Assembly (NCBI GenBank): GCA_035610835.1
Contig: CM069457.1
Location: 18,322,149 to 18,386,148, forward strand
DNA length: 64,000 nt
Reading direction: 5' to 3'
Source: Ophiura sarsii
Lineage: Eukaryota; Echinodermata; Ophiuroidea; Amphilepidida; Ophiuridae
Below the pieces are notes generated by a model. The model searched no databases, was not told the DNA's origin, and saw only the letters and a list, made by a program, of their open reading frames with translations. This document shows positions 1 through 10,325 of the stretch, in pieces. Both the position numbers and the translations under genes were made by a program. The first letter of the stretch is position 1; each line of letters begins with the position of its first letter.

Positions 1-349
1 TTAATTTCAAATAACCAATTCTGAATGTTTCGTGTCATATAAGAACTAAATTCTTCTATCATCAAAGCAAATAAGTTGAACTCTAAATCACAATCAGCTT
101 TTTTGGACCATTGATGTACTATTTCTGTGCCACAAATCATGTTTTGAGCCGATAAAATCCACCGCGTCTTAGGTCCTCTGGTTTGCTACGACCATGATAG
201 TGCGCCCTCTCTAAGATCATCATTAGTCAATTTAAGCATAGTAAACGGGCAACTTTGCCTCCGAGATACTTGTCCCATAGGTATAGGGTCTCTGTACACT
301 CCCTGGTCTGATAGTAATATTGACTGGTACCAGGAAGGTGGTAGGCCTA
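1..349. other. Intergenic, no gene seen
   Basis: I see no reading frame, tRNA or clear repeat end in this stretch. It ends at the TA target site of the DNA element that starts at 350. Confidence 0.5.
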
Positions 350-1320
350 CAGTGCAACTTACCATAAACGCCCTTTATTTCAATTGGTTATACACCACCT
401 CCTTTTGGTCCATAAAAAATGAAAATTAAACCAATTCAGTATGTGATCCAAATGCTTTTAAATGACTCAAGTTCAAATAAATAATTTACTCTCCGTATGT
501 GAGTTTTGATGTTGTTATACATTTCTATTAAACCTCCTTTGTAATTGGTCCTGGCTTCAGTACCCACCATTCACAACTGTATAGGGCCAACCATCTAGAA
601 GCTAGCTTTTAACCGACCTTGATTTCACAGCTGAGTACACATCTCCAATTTATAAAGACGAGATGTCAAGAAGCACATACTAGCAGGGAGCTGGTCTATG
701 AAACCACACACACCCCTTGTATGTAGGGGTGTGCATGACTGCACACATAATGGCATGTGCAGTGCTAACGCGGTAGATTTAAATGCACGTTCCCTGTGGT
801 TATGCCTGGTGAATCATTTGTTTGCATACAAATAAAGATAAAGAGGGCGTGTAGAATGCATACTCATTGCTTAAATATGTGCAGTTTAAAAACAAAAACA
901 AAATCATAAAATGTTCTCATACACCATTTTGTTGTGTATGTCTTACGCTTTAATTTGATAGGTCACAAACCCATATTAAAGGTATGGTTATGTTCAAATT
1001 AAGTCTCGAATATAGGTACTTAATTATGCAAATATTTAAATAAAGAGAAAAATACAAAGAAATGTTTTAATTTGCTCATACAAAATGTCGGAATTAAGAA
1101 TATGCACATTGTATCTTATTCCCAGGCTTCCATGATGTACACATCTTTAGATAAGTCAAATGTGTTTTGGACTAGACGCTAATTAAATATGCATAACATA
1201 TGCAAATGAGCTTATGATGTCATGTGTCTTCAAACTTGACTTAATTGGAAAAAAGTATTGTTGTTATTGTCATGTAAGTGATATGTTGGTTAAAACGGGC
1301 ATTTATGGTAAGTTGCACTG
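350..1320. mobile_element. TA-flanked Tc1/mariner-type non-autonomous element
   Basis: The two ends are inverted copies: the left end begins CAGTGCAACTTACCATAAA and the right end is its reverse complement with one or two changes. Each end abuts a TA dinucleotide (348-349 and 1321-1322), the target duplication of Tc1/mariner elements. The 971-bp interior has no transposase-like reading frame, so this is a non-autonomous copy. The superfamily is inferred from the TSD and the CAGT start only. Confidence 0.7.
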
Positions 1321-1479
1321 TAGTATACGGGCAGGCAAACTCATGTGAAATCATTAATAATTTTACATTCCAAATTAAAGTAAGAAAATATGGACAAATA
1401 ATAAGTATCAGGATCGGGTTCATGATAGATAATATACGATCTCAACAAACAACTACTAAAAAAATCAAAATAATAATGG

Positions 1480-1555
1480 TTGCCCGTGGTAGGAGTCGAA
1501 CCCGTGACCGCTGATTCAGAGCCATACGCTCTTCCACTGAGCTAGCCGAGACGAC
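1480..1555 (-). pseudogene. tRNA-like pseudogene or SINE head
   Basis: On the minus strand there is a good pol III A box (TAGCTCAGTGG) with a D-stem GCTC/GAGC and a perfect B box (GGTTCGACTCC). Between them lies an anticodon-loop-like CTCTGAA (CTG, Gln-like). The acceptor arms do not pair and the T stem is poor, so this is not a functional tRNA. It is either a decayed tRNA or the head of a tRNA-derived SINE. Confidence 0.5.
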
Positions 1556-1860
1556 GGTAAATAATCTGAAACAAATCTATATATTGTTGACTATACCCAC
1601 TACCCGCTACATTCGAGGAATAAAATGCCTTAAATTTCGGTTATTATACATTTTTATCAGATGTTCTCGCCCAAAAGTTGATTCTATTTCGTAAAAGAAT
1701 TTAATTATGATTGAAATATAATGAATAATCCTACTTTTGGAAATAATTCTAGACCATTTATTTTGTTCGTACGTGATCTCAACGCAAGGTTTGTCAAACA
1801 TGTGTGGTCAAACATATCACAGCCAGTATTATGTCACGTGTTTATCATACATTGCACCAT
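1556..1860. other. Intergenic, no gene seen
   Basis: AT-rich sequence with no convincing coding or structural signal. The 3' end of the minus-strand LINE starting at 1867 may reach into it. Confidence 0.4.
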
Positions 1861-1866
1861 AGGATT

Positions 1867-3083
1867 TTAGATGGACAGTGTCGACTCGGGTTCGTATCGT
1901 GTCATGTGACTTTTGCCCAGGGCAAACACTTGAGATCCGGAAAGGCCTTTAACAGTTTTGTTTGGCTTGATTCTTTTTTTCCAGTTTTTTGGGACTGCTG
2001 GTTTTACTGTTATATATCGTAATGTGTTTCCAGAGCATTGAACACACGTATTGTTCCATACAATTTCTTGACTTGAATAATCTATTTCATCTACATTCAT
2101 AGCTGACTTTGTTCTCAGCCATACTACTATTAGGTTGTGATAGAATGTTGACATATTATTAAGTTGTGCTATACATCTTTCATTTAAATTGCTATAGCTA
2201 CTGTTACACTTTAGAATATTTAATTTCAAATCATTCAAATGAAATTCATGTAAAGGTATATTTTTCCAAGTTGCTATCGAGTTATTTGTAACCCGTTTAA
2301 TCCACGAAACTTTCAGCGAGTTCAAGAAAGATGGCAGATGTACCATTTTCAATCCACCTTCAGTATAGTCAATAATCATTGTTCTTCTTTTGACTTTTTC
2401 GATACTACCCCAAACGAATTTAAAGAAAGTGGAGTTGAGTTCATAAATATTCTTATCTGGTATCTCCAGTACACTTGATATATAAGATAGCTGTGACGCC
2501 AATAAGCTTTTTACAATAATTATTTTGCCAACAATAGTCAAATCCCGTTGATTCCATATTGTAATAATATTCTTTATCATATTAACTTTTGAAAGCCAAT
2601 TGTCCTCTATTTCACTAACTGGTTTTGTACTACTAAAATAAATGCCCAGAGATTTAACTACATTATCAGGATGTAATTTCCATTTCATATTACATAATTT
2701 CTCTTGACTTCGTCTACATGATCCAATCCACATACCTTCTGTTTTTGTTACATTTAGTTTCAGCCCAGAGAATAAAGAGATACTCTTTAAAATATCCAAT
2801 ACTTCCTGTACATCTCTTTTGTTGCTAACAAAAATTGTGATGTCATCTGCATATAGCGATATTCGGGCTTCATTTCTTGGATAATTATCTAAAGGGAGTT
2901 TAATACCTCTCATATTATCACACTGTCTTATTTTACAAGTAAGACTCTCTATTGCAATAATAAATAACAAAGCCGATCGAGGGCATCCTTGTCTGACACC
3001 ATTTTCTATCTCAAAGAACTCTGAGACATTGCCATTTTGCATTATACAGCTTGAAGTATTGGGGTAGTATTGTGTTACATCTA
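1867..3083 (-). pseudogene. Tx1/L1-like LINE, reverse transcriptase C-terminal part
   Basis: Minus-strand frame encoding the palm and thumb of a non-LTR reverse transcriptase. The motifs are GVRQGCP followed by a hydrophobic LLFIIAIE stretch, then LYADDITIFV (catalytic YADD), then FSGLKLNVTKTEG, which is typical of the L1/Tx1 group. It continues to a stop at 1867. The upstream part of the same element resumes at 6493-6927 and then 8387-9335, because two other transposons split it. Residues coded above about 3083 come from the inserted LINE, not from this element. It is an old, broken copy. Confidence 0.85.
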
Positions 3084-3329
3084 TGTGCTGGTCACCCCGC
3101 CCGTGGTTGAGCTGCTCATTTTTCATCCTGAGCACAAACTGTTATAAGTCAATTTTTGATGTTTTCAGTTTAGGCCATGTTTAGCACGTAACCCTTACCG
3201 CACTTACTCAGATGCGCACTGGGTGTAGGGGCTAGCGACCCCTGCATCTATACTCTTATTGCTAAAAATCGTATTGCCAAGCCTCGAAAGAAAACGGACA
3301 GATTAAAACGGAAACGACACAAGCATGCC

Positions 3330-4136
3330 CAACGACTACGAGAAACGGAATTGCGAATATTGGAGGTCAACATACGGGGACTTCGGTCAAACATCGGAGA
3401 GCTTGCCAATCTCTGCTCAATAAAAAAGCCATCCATTGTCATTGTTGTTGAGACCTTCCTTGACAATACTGTGCCTGACGGCGCTGAGTGCATTGCTATT
3501 CCTGGATACTCCATATGCTGTCGCAGGGATAGAGAGGCAACCACTGGCGGCGGCATTGCTGTCTACTGTTTAGAAGGGATTGTCATACATCACGACCCAG
3601 GGCAAGATCCAAAAGACTATGAACTCATCTGGTTCACAGTAGCTCTTAAATCTCAAAAGTTACTGATTGCTGCTGTTTATAGATCTCCTAGTGATAACAG
3701 TGATGTCATCGACTACCTGAACCTCAACACTCTTCAAAAAATGAGCACACTTGGAGCTAATTCAGTCATGCTTGTCGGTGACTTCAACGTCCACCATACA
3801 GACTGGCTAGGAAGTCGTACTACTGACGCAGCTGGACGCCGTACACTGCAATTAGCTAACTCTATGGGATTACAACAGATCGTCAAAGAACCCACTCGGT
3901 TGGATCAAATCTTGGACCTTGTCATGACTGACATGGCAGCAACTTCAACCACTTCTGCTAGATTAGGTACTTCAGACCACAACCCTGTGTTAGTGTTCTT
4001 AGATGTGCCAGTATACAGGGACAAACCACACCGGAGGAAAGTCTGGAGATATGACAAGGCTGATTACTGGGGAATGATCGAGAGGTCACCTTGCTTCCAC
4101 AAACTGGTCAAGTGTATTCCAGAAGAAAGATCCTGA
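3330..4136 (+). pseudogene. LINE APE-like endonuclease domain
   Basis: The frame starts LRILEVNIRGLRSN, typical of the first strand of an APE endonuclease, and carries VVETFLD, GDFNVHHTDW and LGTSDHNPV, the metal and phosphate binding motifs of this family. No convincing ATG precedes the domain: the open frame has only a TTG near 3351, and the true start is lost or upstream. It ends by frameshift near 4100; the continuation (KKDPETACSNVTD...) is in another frame and carries a TAA near 4352. Confidence 0.85.
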
Positions 4137-4353
4137 AACTGCTTGCTCCAACGTCACTGATATCATCTGCGATGCTATGGACTTGTTTATACCTAGTAAA
4201 ACAGTTACCAAGAGGACTGGGGACAAGATTTGGTTCAATGACAAATGCCGTAGAGAATCTAGGAAGAAGCGCCGCCTCTTTAAGAAAGCAAAAAAAGACC
4301 AAACTGAAGCCAGCAAGGCAAAGTTCGCTGAAGCTAGACATTCCTACAACTAA

Positions 4354-5570
4354 GCGGAGAGGCAAGCCAGGAGTAGCTACAACACTAAACTGAGACAAGA
4401 CCTAGCAGATAAATCGCTGAGCAGCAAGAAATGGTGGAGAATCATTAACACCCTGTCCGGAAGAACAGCTCGTTCCGAGATCCCCGTGATTGAACATCAA
4501 AATGTCACCCATATTACAGCAAGGGACAAGGCAGAAACTTTTTGTCAGACATTTGCAGACAAATGTAGACTTCAAGGTGCTGAAGACCAGGCCCCAAATG
4601 TCCATCCTTCAACAACCAATTCCTTTGACAAAATAGTTTTTAAGCCCAAGGATGTTCGAAAACTATTACAACATCTCAATCCAGATAAAGCTACTGGACC
4701 AGACCTGATTCCAACCAAGGTACTCAAAGAATGCTGTGCTGAACTTGCCAGTCCACTCTGCAGGCTTTTTGATCTCTGCTTCACTCATGGTGTGTTTCCT
4801 AACCAATGGAAAACAGCATCTGTCACTCCAATCCACAAGAGAGGTTCCAAGGCTGACCCAACAAAGTACCGTCCTATCTCACTGCTAAGCAATATCAGCA
4901 AGTTCATGGAAGCTGTTGTGCAGAAACAACTTCAACGCTTTCTTCTCAGCAATGATCTGATTTCCAGCAGACAGTTTGGATTTAGAGAAGGCCACAGTAC
5001 AGCTGATCCCCTCAACATTTTTTCACCGAAATGGAACAACTCCCTAGACCAAAGTGACGAGGTTTGTGTCATTGCCCTTGACATAAAAGGAGCTTTCGAC
5101 AAAGTATGGCACAATGGACTCTGCTCAAAACTGATGTCAAAGGGTGTTACCAGAAGACTGCTTTCATGGATACACAACTACTTATCCGACAGATCTATCA
5201 ATGTCGTCATGTCGGGACAAGCATCAAACACTGCACCCATAAATGCTTCTGTTCCACAAGGATCTATCCTTGGTCCACTACTGTTTTCTGTCTTCATTGA
5301 TGACCTTGTGGATGTCTGCGACAATGAGCTCTATCTGTACGCTGACGATTCAACACTTTTCGCACCCATTAAGTCTTCAACCAGCTCAAATGCAGTAGCT
5401 GCTAGCCTTAACAGTAATCTAAGCAATATGAAAGCGTGGGCTGATAAATGGAAAGTGACGTTCGAGCCTACCAAGTGCAAGACCATGGTAATCTCTAGAA
5501 AGAGAACCCCATCCCAACTTGAACTCTACTTTGGTGACTGCAAGCTACCATCTGGCAGACAAACTGGAAA
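4354..5570 (+). pseudogene. LINE reverse transcriptase domain (CR1/Jockey group)
   Basis: Contains HLNPDKATGPD, TPIHKRGSKADPTKYRPISLLS, FGFREGHSTAD, ALDIKGAFDKVWH, SVPQGSILGPLLFSVFIDDL and LYLYADDSTLF. These are the ordered RT motifs, with both catalytic blocks present, and they resemble the CR1/Jockey group rather than L1. The frame is lost near 5550 and resumes in the next entry. Confidence 0.88.
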
Positions 5571-6190
5571 TCCTGGGCGTTACCATTGATAGCAAGCTGA
5601 CTTGGTCCAAACACATCTCGGCTGTCTCAACCAGGGCTGGCCAGAAGCTCGGCGCTCTTCGCAAGGTTGCAAATAAATTGACGCCATTGGGCAGATCTAC
5701 TGTGTACAAATCACAAGTCCGTAGCGTAATGGAGTATGCTTCATTAGGCTGGTCTAGCGCTTCACCTGCTATCCTAAGCCAGCTTGACAACATCCAAAGA
5801 AAGGCACTCAAGATCATTGGAGCTCATGCCGCTACTAATCTACAGCATCTCAGCATCACAAGCCTACTTCACAGGCAACAGGTAGTAGCAGCCACTGTCT
5901 TGTACAAAATGCACACCAACCACTGCCCACAAGATTTAGCAGCATTGCTCCCCACACCATATGTTCATCGTCGTGCTACGCGTTCAAGTGTTGCAATGCC
6001 AGATCACGCCCTTTCACTGCCGCCTGCCAGAACTTGTTGCTTAGACAGAAGTTTCATCCATACAGCTGTTCCACTGTGGAACAGTCTTCCAGTCAAAGTT
6101 GTTGGCAACATCCAAGAGGAAGGACTACAATCGTTTAAGTGTCGTGTTAACAGACATTTTCTCTCCAACTCTTCAAAGTATGTTGGCTAA
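5551..6190 (+). pseudogene. LINE reverse transcriptase C-terminal region, frameshifted
   Basis: Continues the RT protein in a second frame: LEILGVTIDSKLTWSKHI, then a helical region and the WNSLPVKVV motif near the end that is common to CR1/Jockey and related LINE C-termini. It stops at 6190. About 300 bp of AT-rich 3' UTR follows. Confidence 0.85.
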
Positions 6191-6492
6191 GCTCTCTCGA
6201 TGTATCAATGACCTCCAGATATTATTTTTCTTCTCTTATTTTTTGATGTTATTCTCTGTTTGGGTGTTTATCCTATTCCTGTCGCACGCCACTTTCATTG
6301 GCTTTTTTACTTGCCCAATTGTGTTTACTTGTATTTTTGATTATTTTCTGAGTTGCAGTGAACCAATTGATTGGCCCATCAGAGCTCTCTGTTGAGAGTT
6401 ACCCGTTTGATTTGTAATCACTCAGTTCATTAACTTTGTTAATGTCTGTTGGGCTATTGTTCACATTTGCTCTTTATATACAACAACAAAAA

Positions 6493-6927
6493 GTATCATT
6501 GTAAATGGTTTCAATCCACTCTATAAAGTCATCACCAAAATTATGTTCACTTAACACTTTAAACAGATATTTCCTATCGATACTATCAAACGTTTTCTAA
6601 AATCAAGAAACAACAGAACACCTGGAATATTTTATTCTCTGTATATCTTATCACATCTTCAATCAGCCTAACGTTTTCTCCTATATACCTTCCTTTTATG
6701 TGTCCAGATTGATCAGGATCAATAATTGATGAAATAACGTTTTGAAGTCGTTTTGCTAATGTTTTTGTTGCTATTTTATAATCAACATTTATCAGAGTAA
6801 TAGGTCTCCAATTGGACAGATTTTCTCTTTGTAGATCTTTTCCCTTATTTATTAATGTAATAATTCCCTTCCTATGGCTCGAAGCCATTATCCCCTTATC
6901 AAAACCTTCATTTAAAGAACGAACTAC
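6493..6927 (-). pseudogene. Tx1/L1-like LINE, reverse transcriptase N-terminal part
   Basis: Minus-strand frame with SSHRKGIITLINKG, NWRPITLINVDYKI, RLQNVISSIIDPDQSGHIKGR and LIEDVIRY, the fingers region of an L1/Tx1-type RT. It belongs upstream of the 1867-3083 piece. On its other side it is cut at 6928 by a TA-flanked DNA element; removing that element and one TA rejoins this frame with the 8387-9335 piece without a frameshift. Confidence 0.85.
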
Positions 6928-6928
6928 T

Positions 6929-7003
6929 ACAATGTTAGAAAAAAGTGTTCGAACACTTAGTAGGCCTAATGTAAAGTCATCCCCCTTTCCCCCCTGATCA
7001 ATG
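6929..7003. repeat. 75-bp exact direct repeat, copy 1
   Basis: Identical over 75 bp to 8109-8183. This copy is the left terminus of the TA-flanked element, so the second copy marks either a nested element or a partial tandem duplication. Confidence 0.9.
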
Positions 7004-7446
7004 AGATAACGTTTTACCATAATCATGCTCATAGACAAACACGCACTTTGTACGATTCACCAACAAGTAAAATCATATACTATAGTTTCTTTTTTTTTAA
7101 AGACGGAGAATCGTTGCAGTGTGTGTTATGCCAATGAGAAATCGCCAACGGTATACCTTTACCTTTCAGATTCTCCATGCATTGTATTTGTAGATATGTT
7201 GTTGCTCTCACTACACTTTGTTCAGTCTTTTAAGACTCAAGATATTCCTATCGGATGTGTATCTGATAGCCTAATCCATACAAGTCATTGATGTCATGTA
7301 TCAATTCAATGGAATGTAGAATAGGTGAGTGCCAATCATGTTACAAACACCTTAGTAGTCCGTTCCGCTCTGTTTTACGGATACACTTCATATATTCTCT
7401 CGAATGCAATAGTATCTTTTCTGAAAAACTTTCACTATCAACACCT

Positions 7447-7520
7447 CGTTTAGCTCAGTCGATAGATCGCTCGCTTGTTACCAAACCTATATTTAATGGT
7501 AGTGGGTTCGAATCTGTCAT
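7447..7520 (+). pseudogene. tRNA-like pseudogene or SINE head inside the DNA element
   Basis: Has an A box (TTAGCTCAGTCG), a D-arm-like GATAGATCGCTCG and a B box (GGTTCGAATCT), followed about 40 bp later by an oligo-T run that could end pol III transcription. The arms are degenerate and no confident anticodon can be given. It lies inside the 6930-8384 element. Confidence 0.45.
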
Positions 7521-8108
7521 TGGCCTATCTTACTTTTATTACTTATTCTTTTCTTTTTTTTAATTCTCTTCTAGATCTTATTTTCATTTATGTATTTATA
7601 TTTATTCTTTACATTCATTTCTTTTTCTTTTTATGCTATGACGTGATGCAAATTAATGTTCATAACAATATATTCTATCATTGTGGCGTGGGCATTTGGT
7701 GCTATAGTGGTTATTGCTATCTACCGTAGATAGCAGTTAGGGCCTATATGCTATACAGTATGTACATGACTTAAATATTACCCATGAGCTCGCATTCGAG
7801 TTTGTATCAACGTTTAGATGAAATTGTTTGTCATTAATGCCAAAATATTACATGTGTGTTCCATTTATATAACCGTTATCTGTACATATACGAATTGCGC
7901 CATTCTAAATATGTTGACATTTGAAGGAAATATTGGTTAAAAATCATCATTCCGTAAAAAGTACTTAATATTTATTATTAATATTAAGGGTTTGTATTGC
8001 GCATTGTATACGCTACAATGTGTGAAAATCACATTGAAATCGATTGAGTGGTTCTCAAGTCATGATGTAAAACGTGAGGCATGACAGCGCGTGTTTATAA
8101 TAGCTCAG

Positions 8109-8183
8109 ACAATGTTAGAAAAAAGTGTTCGAACACTTAGTAGGCCTAATGTAAAGTCATCCCCCTTTCCCCCCTGATCAATG
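8109..8183. repeat. 75-bp exact direct repeat, copy 2
   Basis: Exact copy of 6929-7003. It lies 200 bp inside the right end of the TA-flanked element. Because the copies are identical, the duplication is younger than most of the surrounding repeats. Confidence 0.9.
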
Positions 8184-8386
8184 TTGAGTCGCCCAACTTG
8201 CCAAACATCAGCCCGTGGCCTAGCAACATTGATTGGTGGGGGGAGGGGAGGGGTATATTGAAGGGGAGCTTTCAGGCTAGCAGATGCAAATTGGTATTTT
8301 CACATGACTCTAAAAATGCGTACTATATGGTAATTAAACGGTGCAAACAATGGTCAGTGTTCGAACACCTTTTTTCTATGATTGTA

Positions 8387-9335
8387 GATGTTTTATCTTT
8401 GGCCAGAAATATTTGTAGAACTCAACTGTAAGTCCATCATACTCAGGACTTGTATTATTTTGCATTTCTTTCATAGCGTTTTCGCATTCATCAACCGTAA
8501 GTTTTCCTTCACATGATTTTTTTCTTCATCATTCAGTTTGTTCACATTAAATGTAGATTTAAAAGTATGATACACCATTGGATCAATATCTTTGTCTTTC
8601 TTATATAATTGTTTGTAATATTCTACCTGTTCTTTAAGTAATTCGTCATCATCTGTTATGATGCTTCCATATTTTCTTTTTAAGCTTGTTATTGTTTTAG
8701 ACACCGCATTCCTTTTCTCTAAATTTAAAAAATATTTAGTATTCTTTTCCCCTTCCTATTATCCTATATCCACCTTTCTTTCGATCTTATTTTTGCTCCA
8801 TTCGTAACATTTTTCCAGGCCAGTTCTAAATTTAGTTTTGCTCGAGCATATTTGATATGATTTTCTTTGAATCATTTTGAGTTAACTCTATTTTAATATC
8901 ATTTAATTTTCTAGATCATTAATAATGCCGCCTTTCTTGTTTTTACATGAACAATATGAAATGGTAAATGTTCGTGTTTGATTTTTTTTATACTATAGTC
9001 CCATAACATTCTATTATCAAGGATATCTATATATTCGGCATGCTCCTTATCAAACATATTAGTTAGAGTAGTTGTGTATTCAGCATCTTGTAGCAAACTG
9101 TTGTTGAACTTCCAAAATCCTTTACCTTTTTTCATATTTCCGGTGTTAATATTTAATTTGACCGCTAAATGGTCTGTACAAGGTGCTGTAATTATTTGAA
9201 CATTTGATATAGTGTTTTCTTACAGTATTGGCACAAACCAATAATCTAAAGTAGATTTACATTTAGGATTGATTCTTTGCCAAGTAAACCTTTTTTCTCG
9301 TGCATGTTTACTCAGATGTTAATTATTTTCACCCC
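8387..9335 (-). pseudogene. Tx1/L1-like LINE, end of endonuclease and linker to RT
   Basis: Reading on the minus strand from 9335, the conceptual protein gives FTWQRINP and LDYWFV (end of an L1-type endonuclease), then GKGFWKFNNSLLQD, then a long linker with YGSIITDDDELLKEQVEYY and FWPKIKHL just before the inserted element. Stops and frame changes are present. The element is truncated at about 9335, inside the endonuclease, so this is a 5'-truncated copy. Confidence 0.8.
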
Positions 9336-9362
9336 CCTCCCCCTTAGGCCAAAATAAATAAA

Positions 9363-10325
9363 TTATGTTGTCCTCGACCGCCCGCTCGTAAGATTTAGGG
9401 CCGCTCAGATTTTTTTTTTTCAGATTTTTTAAAAAAACAAATCAGATTTTTTTTTCTTTTCAGTTTTTTTTCTTCAGATTTTGTTCAGATTTTTTTTTAA
9501 ACAGTTTAAGGGGGGACTTAAGGAAGTTTTTGATTTGAATTTTTGAATTTTGTGAGTGCTGTAATTATTGAACTATTAATCAAATGTATATAAAAGTATA
9601 CATTTTTGGAAAGGAAATGGATCAGAGAATCCAAATTTGGCATCAATTTTGACCAAAAAAGTAAATTTTTTGAGAAAATCACAAAATTCACTTTTTTGAC
9701 CCAAATTTTTTTGAACAAAGCTAACAAAAAATAATTTTGAGTAAAAAATGGCCAAATCACTTTATAATGATGTTAAGACACTAATGAAGGGACGATTTTT
9801 TTTTTTTTAAACCTAATCTAATATTCTTGAAAATTTTGACCAAAAAGTGCCAAAAAACGTGAAAAAATGGATTTTTAATTTTTTTTTACACTTTTTTGTC
9901 AAAATTTCAAAAAATATTGGATTAGATTTTAAAAAAAAAAATTCGTCCCTCCAGTAGTGTCTTAACATCATCAACAAGTGATTTGGGCATTTTTAACTCA
10001 AAATTATGTTTGTTAGCTTTGTTCAAAAAAATTGGGTCAAAAAAATGATTTTTTGTGATTTTCTCAAAAAATCAACAGCATAACTATAAAATAAAAAATG
10101 GTAATTTGTTCTAATATACGTTTTTGTAAATATTTTCCCATATCTTTCATAATGTCACAATTCTGTCACAGAAATTTCTTGAGACATTTTTTCTTACATA
10201 CATTTGAGTCATGGTTCAATAATTACAGCACCAACAAAATTCAACAAAAAACTTCCTTAAGTCCCCCCTTAAATGGCATTGAATATTAAATTAAGTGTTT
10301 ATAACATATATGTGCGACTCTTAAG
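9363..10325 (+). repeat. Duplicated MITE segment, copy with TTAA insertion
   Basis: From TTATGTTGTCCTCGACCGCC through the CAGATTTT runs to TATGTGCGACTCTTA, this matches 11975-12155 in the same orientation, apart from the 759-bp insertion at 9510-10268. It is either an internal tandem duplication of the MITE or two adjacent copies. Confidence 0.8.
9510..10268. mobile_element. TTAA-flanked fold-back element
   Basis: Begins GGGGGGACTTAAGGAAGTTT and ends with the inverse, flanked by TTAA at 9506-9509 and 10269-10272. Most of its length is one long imperfect inverted repeat with its centre near 9865, so a single strand could fold into a hairpin of roughly 300 bp. There is no coding capacity. The parallel copy at 11975-12155 preserves the empty site with one TTAA, which confirms the target duplication. 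Piggybac- or Kolobok-type mobilisation is possible. Confidence 0.85.

Larger units (their letters stand above)
3085..6492 (+). mobile_element. CR1/Jockey-like LINE inserted into the Tx1/L1-like LINE
   Basis: A plus-strand non-LTR retrotransposon with an APE-type endonuclease, a reverse transcriptase and a 3' UTR ending in a short A-rich ACAACAACAAAAA tail near 6490. Its ends fall where the minus-strand LINE reading frame breaks (about 3083 and 6493). The flanks share a weak AGTAT...ATTGT similarity that may be a decayed target duplication. No ORF1 is visible, so the 5' end is probably truncated. At least two frameshifts and one stop inactivate it. Confidence 0.8.
6930..8384. mobile_element. 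TA-flanked inverted-repeat DNA element in the Tx1/L1-like LINE
   Basis: The left end begins CAATGTTAGAAAAAAGTGTT and the right end, reversed, CAATCATAGAAAAAAGGTGT; both then run into the palindrome GTGTTCGAACAC. The flanks are TA at 6928-6929 and 8385-8386. The 1455-bp interior has no transposase. It contains a tRNA-like segment (7447-7520), a perfect palindrome GCTATCTACCGTAGATAGC near 7711 and an exact 75-bp copy of its own left end at 8109-8183. Confidence 0.75.

Noticed and set aside
1480..1555. Functional tRNA-Gln
   Set aside because: A and B boxes are good, but acceptor and T arms do not pair, so no cloverleaf forms.
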